From: Psittacicella hinzii
GTDB taxonomy: Bacteria > Pseudomonadota > Gammaproteobacteria > Enterobacterales > Psittacicellaceae
Direction: 5' to 3'
DNA: 40,596 bases
Assembly: GCF_003585885.1 (NCBI RefSeq)
Contig: NZ_NRHC01000094.1
Location: 1-40,596, forward strand
A program made the translations under genes and the position numbers. The notes under the pieces are model-generated. The model saw nothing but the letters and a program-made list of their open reading frames with translations. It was not told the origin of the DNA and searched no databases. Positions within the stretch are counted from its first letter, which is position 1. The number at the start of each line of letters is the position of its first letter. Shown here piece by piece: positions 17,093-25,884 of this stretch.

Positions 17093-17266
17093 TAGGGATT
17101 CCCGAAATTGATCATTTTCTTCTAAATAAATTACTAAATAACATTAGGTTATCTCGATTTCTAGCAGGGCATACTACCCTTCTTTAAATCGATTGTTGAC
17201 TTAATCTAAAGGTAAGAAATTTAATAATATTTAATCATTAGCTTCTTCTTTGTTCGGGAATCCCTA
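17093..17266. mobile_element. MITE-like element, 174 bp, 14-bp terminal inverted repeats
   Basis: TAGGGATTCCCGAA (17093-17106) is repeated in exact inverse as TTCGGGAATCCCTA (17253-17266). Immediately outside both ends is the direct repeat TTTTAG (17087-17092 and 17267-17272), a probable 6-bp target duplication. Removing the element and one TTTTAG restores a run of TTAGGTGCTC-type repeats (17079-17292), which marks the insertion point. The interior is AT-rich, has no open frame, and contains a second inverted repeat (TCGATTT near 17156, AAATCGA near 17206). There is no transposase in the window, so it would be moved in trans. The family is unknown to me. Confidence 0.8.
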
Positions 17267-17298
17267 TTTTAGGTGCTCTTAGGTGCTCTTAGTAGAAA

Positions 17299-17333
17299 CA
17301 AAAATATGGCTCCCAATTGCTTGGGAGCCATAT
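17299..17333 (-). terminator. Terminator of giant gene A
   Basis: A perfect 13-bp stem ATATGGCTCCCAA/TTGGGAGCCATAT (17304-17316 with 17321-17333) has a 4-nt loop and is followed on the minus strand by TTTTTG. It lies about 60 bp after the stop codon of the giant gene. Confidence 0.88.
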
Positions 17334-17391
17334 AAGTATTTTTACGTTTATTATAGTAGTTAGTTTAACTAGTTAAGCAGTAACTTACTAA

Positions 17392-20300
17392 CTACTTGCT
17401 TTTGTTACCTTTGTTGTTGCTAGGGTAAACTTTACGTAAGTAAGCAAAGTAAGGATACCAATCAGTAGTTTCAAGTAAATCCAAGCTTTGTTCACGTGCC
17501 AGAGCAAGAGAGTTACAGATTTCACTTGCTTGGTGATTGTGGGCTAAGTAAATAAACTCAGCTGGGAATGGATTTTTATTACGATTGTCTTTGTCCCAAG
17601 CTTTTACTTGCTCTTTATCTGCTACAAGGTAGAGGTAAGGAGCTTTAGTTAAGCTTGGATCACTAGCAACCACTGCTTCAAATAAGCGTTGATCAGCAAC
17701 CAGCATAACTTTGAGCTCGGTGAACTTGTAGTAGAGATGTTTAAAGAGCTCTACCAGATCACACAGCGGTAGTTGCTGGTGCTCTTGGTTTACCTTGCTT
17801 AAATTATGCATAAGCACTTGAGCAGTTAAGTGGTAACTTTGACTAAGGTCTTTGAGGTTAAACTTCCAGTAAGGTTTTAACCCTGTTGCTTGGTAAATTT
17901 CAGTTAAGCTAACTTCACCTTGTTGGTTAAACTTAGCTAACAGAGCTTTAAGATCAGGATTTACTTTACCAAGATTAAAGGTGTTGCCTCTAATACGTTG
18001 TAAGTACTTACTGTTGTTATTACCTATAGTAACCTTATCTACCGGTAATGGGAACTGATAGTGTTGTGAAGTTACTGTTCCTAAAGTAATTAGTTCTTCA
18101 CTGGTTGGTTCCCCTTTCCATCCTAAAGTTGGTGCTAAACTTTGCTTATCAAACGCAAACTCTTGATAAGTTTCACTTGGATAAGCAAGACTTGCTTGGC
18201 GTTCACGCTCTAGGCTGTCAAAGTCCACATCGTCAAAGCAGTCATTGTCAAAGTCATCTTTGTTAACCTTGCCATTAACGTTTGTATTTACGCTAGCGTT
18301 TGCGTCAACGTCAATGATTGTACGTGTGCTTTGCTCATGCTCTGCTTGTCCAAAGAGCTCTTGCACTTGTGCCGGAGTTAATCTGCTTAAGTTCGGCACA
18401 GCTTCTTGATTACGATGCTCTTGCATTTTGAACACAGTGTTGAGAGTATCAAACTGGGCTTTAACTTCAGCTTTGTAATCTTGTGCCAGTTCTTCTTGAG
18501 CTAAGTCTTGGAGAAGTTTTTCGCGGTAGAAGTATACCGGAGTTAGACGCGAATAGTCTACGCCGATGTGGTGGAAGTTTAATTCACGTTCATAGGCGAT
18601 ATAAGACTTGTCGGTATTTTCCTGGTATAAACCAGCTAATTCCAGTTTGTGGTGGATCTTAGCTAGTTGTTCTCCGCTTAAAGTATCTAGACTTTGCTGG
18701 AAGAGTAACCAGTGTAAACGATCATTAACTAAGTCCTGACTTCTTGGTGGCGCAATTACCGGTGCTTGCGTTACTTCGCGACTAATAAAGTCGCGTAACT
18801 TGTCACTTTCAAATTGCACTGAATAGAACGGAGCTTTAGTTAAGGTTACACGCCAGTGTGATAAAGATTCAAATGGTAGAGTAACTAAAGAGGTTACCGC
18901 TGGCGGTAAGTCTTTATACTCTTGTAATGCATCGCTTTGTTGCATTACCGCATTGAATACTTTTTGTACCATTAATTGCGCATGTGCTTTAAAGGTAGCA
19001 ATAAGTTCGCTATGATCACGTCCCATAAAGCTACTTTCTTCGCTAGTTGCGTACACTAAGTGAAGTGGACGGCTAGGTAAGTACACTGCTTGTTCAAGTT
19101 GAGTACTTGCATTAATGCGAATTAAGTTACGGGCAATTTCACGCTCGGCATAAGTGCGACTTAACAGCAGTTTAAATAGTTCACGACCATAAGATTTAAA
19201 CAGTGACGTTGGTGTTAAATCTTGGGCATAACTAGTTACTGGTGAATAGTCGAACTTAATTGGCAATGGACGACCTTTTTTGCCATGAATTACAAACTCA
19301 TGATCTTGGTACCAAAGTTTTTGTAAACTACCAATTTGTGGAACATTTAACATTAATGGCCAGCTTGGATCAGGCAGTTTAATGTTATGCACTGCAAAAG
19401 GCATATACAGAGGTAAACGATAGAAACGCGGTAGCGTATCGTTTTGCTCCAAGAGGGTCATCTTGTTCATTGCCAACCAGTAGAGGTTATACGCCCCTAG
19501 CGCTGGTTGATAAGCAAAGCCAGCTTTGTGCATGAAAGTATTGTACTCTGGTACAGTGCGTGGCAATCTATCTTGTGGTGTAAATGGATAGATAAAGTCA
19601 TGCACTAAAGCCGCTTCCAAGAGCTTAGCTGGTAAAAACTCATTTGGCACTGGCACAATATGCTCTGAAGCTTCGAATTTTTGTTGTTCAAGGGCTTCTG
19701 GAGCAAGAATAACATAAGGCTGTTGGGTTTGTGTTTCTAGCTCAAAGTAGATATCTTTACCACGACGCGTTAGATAACGATCACCACGCAGTACTCCTTT
19801 AAATAACAGGTAACCCGGATCTAGAGTAAGCGTAATTGAACGTGAAGTCATAGCATCACGATTTACACTTTGATAGTTGTACGCTAAATGATAGTAAGCA
19901 TTGTTGAGGTGTTGGTTAACTTCAACAAGGCTAGCGTTGTTTTGACTAACAATGTGCTCTTCTTGATCAAGGCTATAACCAAGGTATGTAGCAAATGCTT
20001 GCTGATCTGGCGAAGTGAGTACATGCGCAGTATGCGCGTAGGCACGGAGTAAGTGCTCTGGGATAGTGTACTCGAGACTTAACCAAGCAGCGCGGTTGAG
20101 TTTAAGATCACGACGAGCAAACTCAAGCGCTTTATTTAGCTGTTGCTCCATTAACTCAAGGTTATAGAGAGGTGTCGCTAATAACTGTGGCATGATCTTG
20201 AAGTAGAGATACGCCACAAAGTTATTGGCAAAACCTTGCTCAATACTTGCTTTGTTTAATAAGCCTGTAGTTAACGGAGAACTTGCGAGAATTTTTTCAA

Positions 20301-23300
20301 GCTCGTGCTCTTTTAACCCCACCTGTTGCCAGAGGTATAGTAGTTGCGCTTTAGCGCTATTGAGATCAAGTTCTCCGGTTAGGGTCGGAACTTTAAACTC
20401 ATCTTGCCCTTTATTTGGGTTAAAGATGTTAAAGCGACTAAATAAACCATCTACTAAAGCATCCTCACCCTGGTAACCCACAGCCGGACGATACAGATTT
20501 GGCGAGTCAGCAAACACCGCACTTGGGTGCTGACTAAAGAGACGTAAAGCTAAACCTGTGTCTGCTTTAGTTTGCAACTGCTTAATTAAAGCTTGACGCC
20601 ATTGTAAGGCATACTCGGTGGTAGTTTTACCCGGAGCGAACATACTTTGCGTTAAAGACTGCTCAAGTTGGAACTTAGCAGAGTTGAGTAGTTGACGCGT
20701 TTGTTTGCCGAGTACTTTGCTAAGGTTGCGCCATAAGGCTGGTGCATTTGCTAGGGCAAATTGCTCATAACTTGGGTGGGCAAGTAACTCTTTAGAGGCT
20801 GGAGCAAAGTTTGTAAAACTGAGCTCTTTGCTTGCCTCTCTACTAGTACTTGCTTCCTTGTTTGCCTCTTTGCTACTAACTTTAGTTAGCTTACTAGCTG
20901 CGCGCATGGAAATTAGCGGGTAACTTGCACTTGGTGCTAGTTTAACCCCACCACTTAGGTAAGCACTAAAGCCAGCTACGTCTTTGATCTCTAGACCTTT
21001 GGCTTGTTCAAGGGCTACCGAGCTATCTGGGTTTAAGAAAGTTCCAGCTTGCTCTTGGGCTTTTAAGTTAGCATCTTGCTTACTTGCAAGGTTAGCTTGC
21101 CATAAAGCTGCGCCGTCTAAGTTCGCAATAATCGTTTGCGCGACTTCTACTTGCTCTGCCGTTAAGTCTTTTACCAGACTTGCGAGCTTGTGTGGTACAC
21201 CTTTGTCGGTTAGAGTTAGTAACCAAGTTAAGTTGTGCTCTTGGGCTAACTCTTGAACTTGCGCTTGGTTTAAGCTCACTTGCTCGCGGTAAGCGAGAAT
21301 ACGACCGCGCTCAAGCATGCTTGCCATGCCTTTTTCATCAAACTCGGCAAGGGTTGCTAGCGCTTGCTCAAGCTCAAGATCCGGCATAATGCGCGGAAGC
21401 ATTTGTCCGAGGCTTACTTGGTAGCGTTTGAGCTCTTTACTTGAGAGCTCGTAAGCTTCTTGTACTGCTGGTTCAAGCGCTTTTAAGAACAGAGATAAGT
21501 TGATCTTATCTAAGTTAGTTTGGATAAAGTCAAGGTTATCTTGTCCAAGTAAGTGGTAGATAAACCAAAGTTCAAGGGTACTTGGATTAACTGCATAAGT
21601 TAAAAGTTTAGAAGCGCTGTTGTATTGTTTAAGAGCTTCTTGGTAATCTTGCGCAGTTAAAGGTACACGCCATTTTTGTAATGGTGACTCTAAGTCCTTT
21701 TCTAATTGCGTTGCTTGATGGGCAACAGGAATTGGTACTAAGACCAAGTTACCTTCACGTGCACTATATTGCTCCCCAAGTTTTGGTAAAGCAAAAGCTT
21801 CTCTTACGCGTTCACTAATAAAACTTAGTTTGTCATCTAACTCTTGTCCTAGACTAGTGAAAAAGCCATCAGTTGAGGTTTTACTAGAGAGGAACACACT
21901 GTTAGTTAGAGTTAAATCTAAGTGTAAACGCTCGTAGAACTCTTCTAAGTGCTGGTAGTTAGTGAAAACATCAGAGGCATTGCGTACTAGCGGTAAAGGC
22001 TCGTAAGCAAATAACTCGATATTGTTACGATGCTCAAGCATGTTCATTAATGGATCAGCATCGTAAGTGTACACTTGTGGATCAAGGGTTGCTGAAGCAA
22101 TATACTGCCAGCTATTAGTTGGCAGGTTATAGCTTTGCAATACTGCCTTGCTCTTAAAGCGACGTTTGAGATCAGGTTGAGCTTGCTCAAGCTTATCCAG
22201 ACGACTAGTTTTGTTTGCCAGAGTTTTGGCTTTAAACTTGCTTGCTTTGCTGGTAGTAACTTCTTGAGCAAAGACATCAAGATACAGAGGCGTTAACTCT
22301 GGTAATAAAGTCGCTAGATGTGGCTCTACTTTTAAAGCTTGGTTAATGTTCTCGAGGGTTACACGGACAAAGTAGCTAACATTACCAGGGTGAGCTTCTT
22401 GACGGAACTCATATAACGACATGTTGAGAGAAACATAACGTGTACGGTTATACAGAGTTTTCATTAAGAGGCTTTCGTAGCTTTGACGTACAGGTAGAGA
22501 GCGGTAAATCTCAAGAAGTTGCTGATGAGTAACTGCTTGGAGTTGGTAAGCATTTCCTGTACGTAAGTACGGATACTCAATGCTATTTAACGCATTAGTA
22601 CTTATGTTGTATGCGGTAAAACCTAAAGCATTGTAACTAAGCACATGCGTTTGACGTTTGAGACGATTTTTTGCACGGAAAAAGTCCCAAGTTAAGTCTG
22701 AACGAGTTTCAAGCCACAGATCAAGCGGACGACGAGCGAAGTTAACTTGAGTAAGAGCAAGTTTGTCCTCCATGCTTGGATAAGGTAAGCTCTCTTCGCG
22801 CTCCATTTCCTTGATAAGGTCATGAGCAGGATCTGCTACAGTTGCAACCTTATCGTCATTTGCTTGGCTATTAGATACTTGGCTATGAGATGCTTGGGTA
22901 TTAGTGTTAGAGCTGTCTATTTCGTCTGCTTCTACTTCTCTCTCCACTTCTTCAACTGCCGAAGCTTCACCGCTTCTCTTCAGAGCCAGAGCTTCTTCAA
23001 AAGCTTTTCTGAGGAATTCGAATTCTTCAGGAGAGATTGCTAGCTCTTCAGCCTCATCATCTTCCTCATCATCTTCCTCATCATCTTCCCCATTTACATG
23101 AGCAGCAAAGCTTGCTGGTGCTTTACTTTTATCCGCAGGCTCTGCAGGAGCTTTAGTAAAGCTTTCAAGAGAACGCATGTGCGCTTTACTTGCAACTTCT
23201 TCAGTCGCTTCTTCAGAAAGACCAAGATAGTCACTTTCTTGTACTCCAGGAAGGATAGCTCGCACTACTTCAGGATCGGTACTCATGGCAAAAGCAGTAA

Positions 23301-25782
23301 TTAACTGTACTCCCGGCACGATATTTGCCGTTAGTTTAGGTTCTATGCTCTGCTTTCTAGCTTTGGCAATCTCGTCCTTATCAAAGATTTCCTCGAGTTG
23401 CTCTGGGAACATAAACATGTTCTCAATAGATTCTAGATCTACACCAAACTCTTCGATAATCTTGGTTAAAAGCAGTTTGCTTTTATCTGCCGTTAAGTAA
23501 TTGTCCGGATTGAGATCATTACCATGCTCATCTTTAAAACCGTGCATAAAGAGGAGATGGTAGAAAGCTTCCATTCTCTCTTCTTCGGTTACTAGTTGAG
23601 TAAAGCTATTGTCGTTAATGCTAGTATGCACCCCAACTTCTGGAGTAAAGCTAGCTCCGTCATCAAGGTTATATACTTGCTCTTTGTCAGCTTTACTTTT
23701 AGCTTTGCTTGCTTTTTTCTTGCTAGCTGAAGTTGTGCTTTCCTCTGAAGTTTTTGCAACTTGATCTTTGCTAGAGGTAGAAGTAGCGTCAGAGCTTGCT
23801 TTATCGCTAGATGTTTGACTATCAGCTTGGCTAGTTGCAAGAATTTGCCACGCATTGGTTCCTTGGTTAAGCTGCGGAGGCGCAATTAACGTAGGGTTAA
23901 AGTCATCAGCTCCGTTTTGGTTTTGAGCTTGACCTTGAGCTTGCTTAGTAGAGCTACCCTTACCTGCTTGTCCTAAAGCTGAGCTCTCTTTTTGTCCTTC
24001 GAGGGCAAAAAGAGACGCAAGGGCTTCTAAAGCACCGATTTCGATTGCTTCTTCTGTAGGAACAAACTGCGCATGTTGGGCGTCCTTAACAAGGAACTCT
24101 GGCACGAGGTATTTTGCCATGCTCGCATTTACGAGAACTGTACGATAGATAATTTGCTCGTAAGCTAGTGGGGTCGTATCTTCTAAGTGCACCGGTAAGT
24201 TAGTTGGTGTCACCGTATGGTCAGCCTGCATGAGGCGGTACTTTTCAAGAAGAATACGTTGTTTTGCACTAACAGTTAAGGCAACTGGCGCTGCTGGGTT
24301 TAAGTAAGAGTAAGAGCTACGTAAACTTGGGTGGTTATACTCCCCAAATAAACGTCCATACACAGCCACCATAAATGGGTTTACTAGGTAGTATGGTTGA
24401 TCAAACTTCCCAGTAGCTACTAAACTCGAGTCATAGTGACTCTCAAACATTTGTGAGAGACTAAAAGAGTTACTACGTCTTTTTACTTGCTCTGGGTCAA
24501 GATTGCTAATTGATCTTACACCTAGAGGAGCAATCCAGTTGAGATAGTGCTGATACTCCATCATGCGCACTAAGTTATTGCTGCGCTCTTGTTTTTTAGC
24601 ACTCTCAAGGGCTTTATGGTAAAGGGTTGGAATAGCGTCCGCTTGGTAGTGCTCAAGGTTTGCGGTTAAATTTTGGGCAAACTTAGCTAGCACCTCGGCG
24701 TAGGCAATACGCTGGGCGCGGGTTTTGTCTTTAGGAGACAGCGCGCGTTTAAGTTGACTAAGCTCTTTGCTTACTTGCTTATGAGCAAGTTGGAGTTGCT
24801 CTTGGAGTTGACCATAAGCTTGGGCATTTAACCATGCTGAATAAGGTGTTTGACTATAGTTAGTAAACGGAAAAACTTCAGCTACAACTGCAGGGATTTC
24901 TTTATAATTACTTACTAATGGATTTTTTAACGTTGCGAGCTCCATAAAGTAGAGGTAAGAAGCAAGATCTTTGAATGCAGTGTTTTTCTGTTCTATCCCC
25001 ATGAGGTAAACATCGTTTTCTTTTAACCCCGTATGTGAGAGGTAAGAAGCAATGCTTGCTGCGCCTTTGTCTTGCAACTCTTTATAAAAGAGTTGAGAGA
25101 CTGCTTCATTGCCTCCACTGCGTAGTGGGTAAAAAGAATAGTAGAAGCGATCTTTCGCCAGTGCTTTCGCAAGAATTTTTTTTGCTTCAGGATTACTTTC
25201 CTCAATAAACTGTACTTGGCTTCTTTGCTCCCAACTTTGGTTATGGGCAAAGTTTTTAGTTACAGATTTATAGTTTAAGTAGAGGTCAAGGTCAGCGTTA
25301 AAGAGCTTAGGGGCAACCGCTGGATTTGGTTGAGCAGGGGTATCTGTTGGTGAAGCAAGCGCGGGGATCTTGGCAATGTTATTTGCATTACGCGCTGGGT
25401 AGTTTTGGTAAAGTTCCTCGTAAACTAAACGATAGACACTAAAGTTATATAAAGCGTCTTTTAAGTTAGGGAAAGGGATAACTTTACGGGTTGCTTCTTT
25501 AAACAGAGGTAGGTTACCCATTAGTTTGGTGTCAAAAACTTCCTGCGGAAATAGGGGATTTGCCGAGTAGTTTAACTCTGGGTTACTGCGATATCTATCT
25601 ATCCCCATTTCACTAAGAAATGGCATAGAGTGCAGACGCCAGTTAGCAATGCTTTGATAGGTATAAGCATGCTTAAAATCATGTAAGTCTATGCGTGGAG
25701 ATAACTCTTCCTGCAAGTGCTGGAAAGAGTTCTCTCCATGAAAAGCATAGACTTGTAATGGTTGTCTTTTGTCCTTTGTCAT
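17392..25782 (-). CDS. Giant protein A (2796 aa), function unknown
   Basis: A single uninterrupted frame of 2796 codons from ATG at 25782; a TTG two codons upstream (25788) is possible but no ribosome site supports either. I do not recognise a domain. There is no signal peptide and no evident transmembrane segment, so it is probably cytoplasmic. Globular-looking stretches rich in Leu, Tyr, Gln and Lys are separated by low-complexity inserts: Ser/Thr/Gln/Lys-rich at about 600-705, an acidic run at about 895-915 (encoded by a 12-bp DNA repeat near 23045-23090), Ser/Asn/Gln-rich at about 955-985, Lys/Ser-rich at about 1635-1655 and Asp/Asn-rich at about 2485-2520. No Walker, nuclease, methyltransferase or protease motif was seen. 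An A8 run (minus strand, 25176-25183) near codon 200 could slip. It follows lpxH but is separated from it by a terminator, so it has its own promoter or depends on read-through. Confidence 0.85.
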   Translation of the reverse strand: MTKDKRQPLQVYAFHGENSFQHLQEELSPRIDLHDFKHAYTYQSIANWRLHSMPFLSEMGIDRYRSNPELNYSANPLFPQEVFDTKLMGNLPLFKEATRKVIPFPNLKDALYNFSVYRLVYEELYQNYPARNANNIAKIPALASPTDTPAQPNPAVAPKLFNADLDLYLNYKSVTKNFAHNQSWEQRSQVQFIEESNPEAKKILAKALAKDRFYYSFYPLRSGGNEAVSQLFYKELQDKGAASIASYLSHTGLKENDVYLMGIEQKNTAFKDLASYLYFMELATLKNPLVSNYKEIPAVVAEVFPFTNYSQTPYSAWLNAQAYGQLQEQLQLAHKQVSKELSQLKRALSPKDKTRAQRIAYAEVLAKFAQNLTANLEHYQADAIPTLYHKALESAKKQERSNNLVRMMEYQHYLNWIAPLGVRSISNLDPEQVKRRSNSFSLSQMFESHYDSSLVATGKFDQPYYLVNPFMVAVYGRLFGEYNHPSLRSSYSYLNPAAPVALTVSAKQRILLEKYRLMQADHTVTPTNLPVHLEDTTPLAYEQIIYRTVLVNASMAKYLVPEFLVKDAQHAQFVPTEEAIEIGALEALASLFALEGQKESSALGQAGKGSSTKQAQGQAQNQNGADDFNPTLIAPPQLNQGTNAWQILATSQADSQTSSDKASSDATSTSSKDQVAKTSEESTTSASKKKASKAKSKADKEQVYNLDDGASFTPEVGVHTSINDNSFTQLVTEEERMEAFYHLLFMHGFKDEHGNDLNPDNYLTADKSKLLLTKIIEEFGVDLESIENMFMFPEQLEEIFDKDEIAKARKQSIEPKLTANIVPGVQLITAFAMSTDPEVVRAILPGVQESDYLGLSEEATEEVASKAHMRSLESFTKAPAEPADKSKAPASFAAHVNGEDDEEDDEEDDEAEELAISPEEFEFLRKAFEEALALKRSGEASAVEEVEREVEADEIDSSNTNTQASHSQVSNSQANDDKVATVADPAHDLIKEMEREESLPYPSMEDKLALTQVNFARRPLDLWLETRSDLTWDFFRAKNRLKRQTHVLSYNALGFTAYNISTNALNSIEYPYLRTGNAYQLQAVTHQQLLEIYRSLPVRQSYESLLMKTLYNRTRYVSLNMSLYEFRQEAHPGNVSYFVRVTLENINQALKVEPHLATLLPELTPLYLDVFAQEVTTSKASKFKAKTLANKTSRLDKLEQAQPDLKRRFKSKAVLQSYNLPTNSWQYIASATLDPQVYTYDADPLMNMLEHRNNIELFAYEPLPLVRNASDVFTNYQHLEEFYERLHLDLTLTNSVFLSSKTSTDGFFTSLGQELDDKLSFISERVREAFALPKLGEQYSAREGNLVLVPIPVAHQATQLEKDLESPLQKWRVPLTAQDYQEALKQYNSASKLLTYAVNPSTLELWFIYHLLGQDNLDFIQTNLDKINLSLFLKALEPAVQEAYELSSKELKRYQVSLGQMLPRIMPDLELEQALATLAEFDEKGMASMLERGRILAYREQVSLNQAQVQELAQEHNLTWLLTLTDKGVPHKLASLVKDLTAEQVEVAQTIIANLDGAALWQANLASKQDANLKAQEQAGTFLNPDSSVALEQAKGLEIKDVAGFSAYLSGGVKLAPSASYPLISMRAASKLTKVSSKEANKEASTSREASKELSFTNFAPASKELLAHPSYEQFALANAPALWRNLSKVLGKQTRQLLNSAKFQLEQSLTQSMFAPGKTTTEYALQWRQALIKQLQTKADTGLALRLFSQHPSAVFADSPNLYRPAVGYQGEDALVDGLFSRFNIFNPNKGQDEFKVPTLTGELDLNSAKAQLLYLWQQVGLKEHELEKILASSPLTTGLLNKASIEQGFANNFVAYLYFKIMPQLLATPLYNLELMEQQLNKALEFARRDLKLNRAAWLSLEYTIPEHLLRAYAHTAHVLTSPDQQAFATYLGYSLDQEEHIVSQNNASLVEVNQHLNNAYYHLAYNYQSVNRDAMTSRSITLTLDPGYLLFKGVLRGDRYLTRRGKDIYFELETQTQQPYVILAPEALEQQKFEASEHIVPVPNEFLPAKLLEAALVHDFIYPFTPQDRLPRTVPEYNTFMHKAGFAYQPALGAYNLYWLAMNKMTLLEQNDTLPRFYRLPLYMPFAVHNIKLPDPSWPLMLNVPQIGSLQKLWYQDHEFVIHGKKGRPLPIKFDYSPVTSYAQDLTPTSLFKSYGRELFKLLLSRTYAEREIARNLIRINASTQLEQAVYLPSRPLHLVYATSEESSFMGRDHSELIATFKAHAQLMVQKVFNAVMQQSDALQEYKDLPPAVTSLVTLPFESLSHWRVTLTKAPFYSVQFESDKLRDFISREVTQAPVIAPPRSQDLVNDRLHWLLFQQSLDTLSGEQLAKIHHKLELAGLYQENTDKSYIAYERELNFHHIGVDYSRLTPVYFYREKLLQDLAQEELAQDYKAEVKAQFDTLNTVFKMQEHRNQEAVPNLSRLTPAQVQELFGQAEHEQSTRTIIDVDANASVNTNVNGKVNKDDFDNDCFDDVDFDSLERERQASLAYPSETYQEFAFDKQSLAPTLGWKGEPTSEELITLGTVTSQHYQFPLPVDKVTIGNNNSKYLQRIRGNTFNLGKVNPDLKALLAKFNQQGEVSLTEIYQATGLKPYWKFNLKDLSQSYHLTAQVLMHNLSKVNQEHQQLPLCDLVELFKHLYYKFTELKVMLVADQRLFEAVVASDPSLTKAPYLYLVADKEQVKAWDKDNRNKNPFPAEFIYLAHNHQASEICNSLALAREQSLDLLETTDWYPYFAYLRKVYPSNNKGNKSK

Positions 25783-25854
25783 AAACAATTAATCAATAAA
25801 TATTCTTGGCTTCAAAGGGATTTTTAAGCCTTACTATATTTTAACAATTTTTTA

Positions 25855-25884
25855 TAAAAAAAAGAGTACCAAATTAGGTACTCT
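25855..25884 (-). terminator. Terminator of lpxH, overlapping its stop codon
   Basis: On the minus strand AGAGTACC/GGTACTCT (8 bp, 25884-25877 with 25870-25863) has a 6-nt loop and is followed by eight T. The first stem base pairs fall within the TAG stop codon of lpxH. Confidence 0.88.

Larger units (their letters stand above)
16427..17391. other. Gene-free region between fimbrial operon 2 and giant gene A
   Basis: It holds a stretch rich in GGTAC/AGTAC (16430-16600) without clear order, the nested inverted repeat at 16700-16779, the operon 2 terminator, an 11-bp tandem repeat, a MITE-like element inside a short TTAGGTGCTC tandem repeat, and the minus-strand terminator of giant gene A. Confidence 0.75.

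Noticed and set aside
16890-17111. 73-residue plus-strand frame with Cys/Leu/Phe-rich repeats
   Set aside because: It is produced by the 11-bp tandem repeat, has no ribosome site and runs into the MITE end; the composition is only that of the repeat.
22904-23101. Serine-rich plus-strand frames opposite giant gene A
   Set aside because: They are the reverse reading of the acidic Glu/Asp codon repeat; long antisense frames are expected across an 8.4-kb gene.
25176-25183. A8 run in giant gene A as a frameshift or phase-variation site
   Set aside because: The frame is intact on both sides and a single A8 is common in AT-rich genes; noted only as a possible slippage point.
25783-25788. TTG start two codons upstream for giant protein A
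   Set aside because: No ribosome site supports it and an ATG follows two codons later; the ATG is the simpler choice, though the difference is only two residues.
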